This document shows positions 59,421 through 64,000 of a stretch of DNA of 64,000 bases, one piece after another (the first letter of the stretch is position 1; each line of letters begins with the position of its first letter). A program made the position numbers and the translations under genes. The notes below the pieces were generated by a model, which searched no databases, was not told the origin of the DNA, and saw only the letters and a program-made list of their open reading frames with translations. This DNA is from Echinococcus granulosus (Eukaryota; Platyhelminthes; Cestoda; Cyclophyllidea; Taeniidae): contig NW_020170453.1 in assembly GCF_000524195.1 (NCBI RefSeq), positions 271,526 to 335,525 on the forward strand, read 5' to 3'.

Positions 59421-62400
59421 AGCTTGGTCTAAAGTTCCCTTAAATTCCATTTGGTGGCTATATAAGTAAGTAGACACAAATTTCAGCATCAGGTAGGATT
59501 AAAAAAGGTTTGGCAGCAACTTAGAAGCAGGTCTCGTTCTAAATGACTCTGGTCAACTGCCAAATGACTGCCAAAGCCTTTCAAATGACTAGTCTTCAGT
59601 TTTTCTATTAAAGGCCGATTAAGACCAATACAAGGGAAAATTAAGAACGGTAGTATGAATGCACTTTTTGTGGAGCACTTTTCGAGAGGTGACAAGGTTA
59701 AGACCTCCCGAAATACCAGACCATTTGCAATAATTTGACATTTGAAAAGACCAAACACCCTGTAGGGCGTTTAAAAACGCCTGTTTTGACGCCAGCTAAT
59801 AACAAATTTTGTATTGCCTGTTTGGCATTAAAAAGGCATTTCCATGACATCATTAATCAAACTTTTGGCAGCATCACTAACACCTAATCAGTTGGTCCAT
59901 TGAAGAAGCTATCAACCTGTCATAAGTCAGGCGTCTGATCCGGTTTCAAAACTCTGTACTGCCTTGTCAGGTTGAAACAACCCAGGAAGTCAGAATTGCA
60001 GGATTTAGTCCGATAAAGGAGGTGCAAAGCAATTCAATGCTTAGACATAAGGATTTGATAGATATAAGATGTGCTTTTGATGTTTTAGCTTTTCTTGATT
60101 ATAATAAAATGACTCCTTTGAACAGTTCTATAAAACCCTGATGATTTTGACGCAGTTTTTACTTCAGTGCGGTGCCATGACCTAAAGGCAAGGGTGATGA
60201 GTGGACCCTATTAGGGTGTAAAAAGGTTCAAACGTCATCGGCTAATCATTCAGACTCCGTACTACACGAGATGTTTGACGAGGAGTTGTTGAAACAGCAT
60301 CAGTCTGGAGCTCTGCCCAATGACTGCTAAAGAATCGAGATTCGGCATTTAAGGAGCCAGTTGAAGAACAAGGAAAGGTTATTTTAAAGCTGTGCATTTC
60401 TTGATGCATTTCACCATATCAGTATGTCGAGATTTTAGGACTCTTAACCATGGAAGCAGCACCTACAACCACTAATAAGTAGTTTTCTTCCCATGGTGTG
60501 CCCCTTCACTGTATCATGATGGTTCCTGCTCCGTGGTTCATTACAACTCGCAGGAGAGTGGCCTTGGGGCAAACTAGGATCCCTCCTGTAAGGCCTTATT
60601 ACACTCGTTCGCCTGTTTTAGCTAACCCATATGAATATCCTTCACTAACGGACCTATTTTGCCATTAAACACTAAGACAGATATTGGGCCGACGTCTGAA
60701 CAGCTGGAAGTTGGGTTTTTATAAGTGGCCTCTGTTTGATCAAAGTGAGCAAAGTAGCCGATCATCAACTGAATTTTTGGTCTACATTTGCCACTCCTGA
60801 ACGCTTTCCCCTTTTGCATTTATTTCTCTCTCTATACGAGTGTGAACAACTGTTGTTCCTCCACTTTGCCTCCCTCCGTCGGTCGCTTTGTGCCAGAACA
60901 TTTGTTAATCATTCGTCGACGACAGCCTATTAACTGAGCTTTGAAGTCCCTGCCAGAAATTCGGGGTAGAAGGGGGCACAAAGTGGCTCTTTGAATCGGC
61001 TAGACGTTCCACCCTCATTGTTGTTTTATTTCTTGCTTTTGGTTGGTTAATTTGACCCGTAGCAGCTCTGCTTTGCTCTTACTTCCTCTCCAGCGATATA
61101 TCCTCACAACAGCGGCATGGAGTCTGACTGCTACTTCTGGACTTGCAGTTCCTATGATACACTAGGGTATAATTTATAGAGAAATGTTCATTCTCTCTAG
61201 AATTACCTCCAAAGTAGGTGGCATAAGGCGCAGCTCAAGCCACCTCTCTGCTATCGGCCTCTTGGCTCGTCCAGACGTCTACGGTAAAGCTGTATCGGGG
61301 CTCTAGTGCCTTTTTTACCACCTCCAACGCCACAATATAGGCAACAGGGAAATTATTATCATCATTCTACCAAAAGTAGGATCAGTCATAACCAAGACCC
61401 GGTAGTAACAACTTCTCCCCATTCACATGGAATGGAGCGGTGGAGGTAAAAATTGTCACCACGGACTAATCGCAAAGCGTTGTGTGCGTTTCTTTTGGTG
61501 CAGAGCTTTGCCATGATAGCAAAAAAGCAGCAGACTCCTACCTTTTCTGTGCGCATTTGCAGTGGGGTAAGAAAAGAGAAATGGCGTTTTCCTCTCTTTA
61601 GATTTCTTCCTAGTACCAACACTTAATTTGGGGCTAATTTAACATGTCCGTGGTTCCAAATGAAGGGATGTGGGAGTTCATTTCCCTCTACACTACTGGA
61701 GGTAGTTTGACAGAAAAGACTAAAACAAAAATTAGGGGTTTCCTTGCCCTAAAATACTTCCTTCTCCACATATGTAGGGCAATTCCAGCAGGAATTCAAC
61801 CGGCCTTCCACCCACTAGATTGGCGTTAAAAATTATTGTAACCAAATTTCCCGAGACAAGTCGCTACCACCGAAATACACGAATCGTCTTATTGCAAGGC
61901 CGATTAACCGGAAGCCCTGTGATCAAGTCACGGGTAAAGTTTCACGACGTCTTGCTGTTGCTCTACTATCCAGTGGATCGCAACGCAACGACTGGGAGTG
62001 CAGAGCCAAAAAACTCCGAAGACATGACTAAAGCATTACATTACTGATGACAATTTATCTAGGACAAAAGGACTGCAAATTGGTCCTGCATGACCCCTAA
62101 CAACATCCCTCAAAGTTTACATCCATAAATAGGGAAGGCTGTGGAGGAAGCTGCGCCTTCACAGATAAAGTGGGAGCTACAATTTAACTCGTGGGATCAC
62201 CGTTTTTCTACGGCATTACTTTATTTAAAACAGTAGATTCTAGCTTGACATGTTTGACTGTATTGCAGAACTCTACCCTCTTCCTTTCCTGCTGTCTGAG
62301 TCTGAAAAAAAAGCTTGCATGGTGGTTTCTTGACGGGCTTCATATGGAATGAGAAGGTTGAGAAGCCTTCCAAAAATGTGGAAGTAAACTATTGTAGGGG

Positions 62401-62584
62401 ACTGTCAAGCTCTCGACATTTCTTCGATACTATGGAGATGGGGTCTTCTTGTACTAATCGATCATTAAATAGAGAGCGCTAGGTCTCAATTTTGTTGGAC
62501 GTCTTCGAGGCTACCATCGAGACGGACAAGTTGGCTAGCTGTAATAATTTGGTTGCTTTTTTAACTTTCCATTTCAGTTTCGCT
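59421..62584. other. no identifiable gene
   Basis: Short ORFs occur (for example 61644-61829 and 61820-62047, plus; 61386-61622, minus) without recognisable domains, splice patterns or homology. I see nothing that supports a gene or RNA. Confidence 0.3.
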
Positions 62585-62745
62585 GGTGCTTAAGCCTCCT
62601 CCTTTGAACTTTCCCTGGCTGACACGCCCTTTTAGCCGTGCCAGTGGTCCCCAGTCCCTCTTTTTATCGGCACTACATATTCTGCCCAAGTTGACAGGCT
62701 TTATTTGGCTTCAGGGACGTCTCAGGGCACTACGATTGTCCCTAC
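62585..62745 (-). mobile_element. decayed copy of the LTR family
   Basis: On the minus strand it reads tagtgccctgagacgtccct, then gggcagaatatgtagtgcc and ccactggcacggctaaaagg, aligning with the start, middle and ggcatgg core of the family. It lacks a clean 3' end. Confidence 0.6.
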
Positions 62746-63864
62746 GTACGACACCAAATACTATGAACAAATTTATGTGAAGCTCCCTTAGGAGGGCTAC
62801 TATCCTACCATAAAAGACTTTAAAGGTGGAAGATTTCAATCAGGAGCATAAATACATTTTTGTCGGCATAAGAGAGAACCATGCAGATGCATCTCTCCCC
62901 TTGTTAAGTAATTTGTGATTCGGCTAGTTTGGTCTCAAAAACCCCTTCTGGTAGGCCGTGTATAGGGAAGCCCTGATACAACCGAAGTTAAAACTTGAAA
63001 ATGCACCGAGTCACCTGATTAGGCTGGCGGAAGCTCGCATCATAGAGGAGGGCGATTGTTTGCAAGAATACGGCAATTTACTCCGGTTTGGAATGGTGGA
63101 GGCAGATCAAAATAATACTCCGGGTTCACAAAACCTACTAATAATAATGACGAAGAGTGTGCAACTCTGACTGCCTTGGTAAATTTGGAAGCAATAAAAG
63201 TGAGTTTCTGGTTCTTTTACTGCAAAATGGTCTCTCAATACACTCGCATTTGATTTGAGGTCTTTGGAGTATGAACGCTCAACAGAGTAATTTACAGGTT
63301 CTGATCATTGTAGATCAGTCCGACCTCTACAGACGCAGTAAATCCGATTTTATGGAGGCAGCATTTTCTCATTGCGCTTTGGTATTCATGCCAGCGCACA
63401 CAAGCAGGAATGTACCACGCAGGCGGGTGGAGCGGGGGGCGGGGTGGGAGCAGGACGGGGGCCGGCTCAGCTCGGCCTTTTATGCGCTCGATTTCGGACT
63501 TGCGCATTCCAGCGACGGTCGAATTATGTGAAAGCTTAATAGCAACAATGTCATTGGAAACGGCAGGTGTCGGCTTGTGTACACCTGCTTTTAGATAAAA
63601 ATAACAATAGTCTTGTCTGTAGTCCGCTTTTATGTCTTCAAGAGGACTATTAGTATTATAAGTAAAGTAATTATTGTGCAAAAGCTAAAAAACAACATAT
63701 TTTTAAAGCTAATGATAAAATTACCGAGTTCAGAGAATTAGCTATTAAAATAGAGAGTAGGGTCCTAAATGAACCTTTTTATTTGTGTATAAATGATCGA
63801 ATGTAGTGTGTATGGAGATGCCAGTAAGTATTTTGATATAATTTAATTATTGGAGATGATATAA
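62746..63864. other. no identifiable gene
   Basis: Open frames of 60-130 codons overlap on both strands at about 62958-63681, with no recognised domain. A short G-rich stretch (about 63422-63470) stands out but has no supported function. Confidence 0.3.
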
Positions 63865-64000
63865 TGTAGCGCCCCGAGACTCCTTTAAGACGAAAGAAGG
63901 CACAATACTCGGGCAGAATATATATATTCAGCACTGAGAAGGTGTCTGGGCTATTGGCATGGCCCAAAAGGCCAGCCCACCCAGCGAGGCACAAGGGGGC
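63865..64000 (+). mobile_element. LTR-like element, truncated by window end
   Basis: It starts TGTAGCGCCCCGAGACTCC and shares with the 29850 copy the gaaagaaggcacaatactcgg-type block, ttcagc, and the nearly identical 60-bp core beginning ggtgtctgggctattggcat at 63941. It is in the same orientation as the 29850 copy and runs off the window. Confidence 0.75.

Noticed and set aside
1..64000. Bacterial-type systems such as CRISPR arrays, operons or terminators
   Set aside because: No spaced direct repeats or prokaryotic gene organisation were seen; the window is eukaryotic with spliced genes.

Overview
This is a eukaryotic nuclear window with spliced genes. The gene content (axonemal dynein, glypican, VRK-type kinase, Kunitz inhibitor), several introns of only about 29-46 bp beside much longer ones, and short dispersed LTR-like repeats suggest a parasitic flatworm, most likely a tapeworm. 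That assignment is inference; no sequence here fixes the species.

Positions 1-28565 (minus strand) hold most of a DNAH10-type inner-arm dynein heavy chain. It runs from the N-terminus at 28565 through tail, linker, AAA1-AAA6 and stalk/MTBD, and leaves the window before its C-terminal end. Two low-complexity insertions stand out: an acidic one in the tail and a Gly/Ala-rich plus acidic one between AAA2 and AAA3. A small unrecognised gene lies just upstream (28973-29390, minus). A well-preserved LTR-like copy follows at 29850-30148.

At 30565-31552 (plus) is a three-exon RNA-binding protein with one N-terminal RRM of the lark/RBM4 kind and an Arg/Gly/Tyr/Pro-rich tail. It is followed by about 2.3 kb of strongly G+T-biased non-coding DNA. 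From 34 to 37.7 kb there is repeat debris, including a frameshifted Ty3/gypsy integrase fragment.

A complete 11-exon vaccinia-related kinase (VRK) gene fills 37729-43545 (minus), with decayed LTR copies in its largest intron. From 44912 to beyond 54743 (plus) lies a glypican gene: signal peptide, Cys-rich core, CWNG motif, Ser-Gly attachment sites and the start of the GPI signal. Nested in one of its introns on the opposite strand is a complete three-exon secreted protein with two Kunitz domains (49119-50000). These have different P1 residues, and domain 1 lacks its sixth cysteine.

From 54.8 to 64 kb no gene can be named with confidence. The stretch holds further relics of the LTR family and a few ORFs of doubtful status. 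A run of 100 N (51780-51879) is an assembly gap. Exon edges were read by eye from GT/AG signals and phase. The VRK model and most of the glypican and Kunitz models keep frame across every junction; dynein edges are approximate except where stated.
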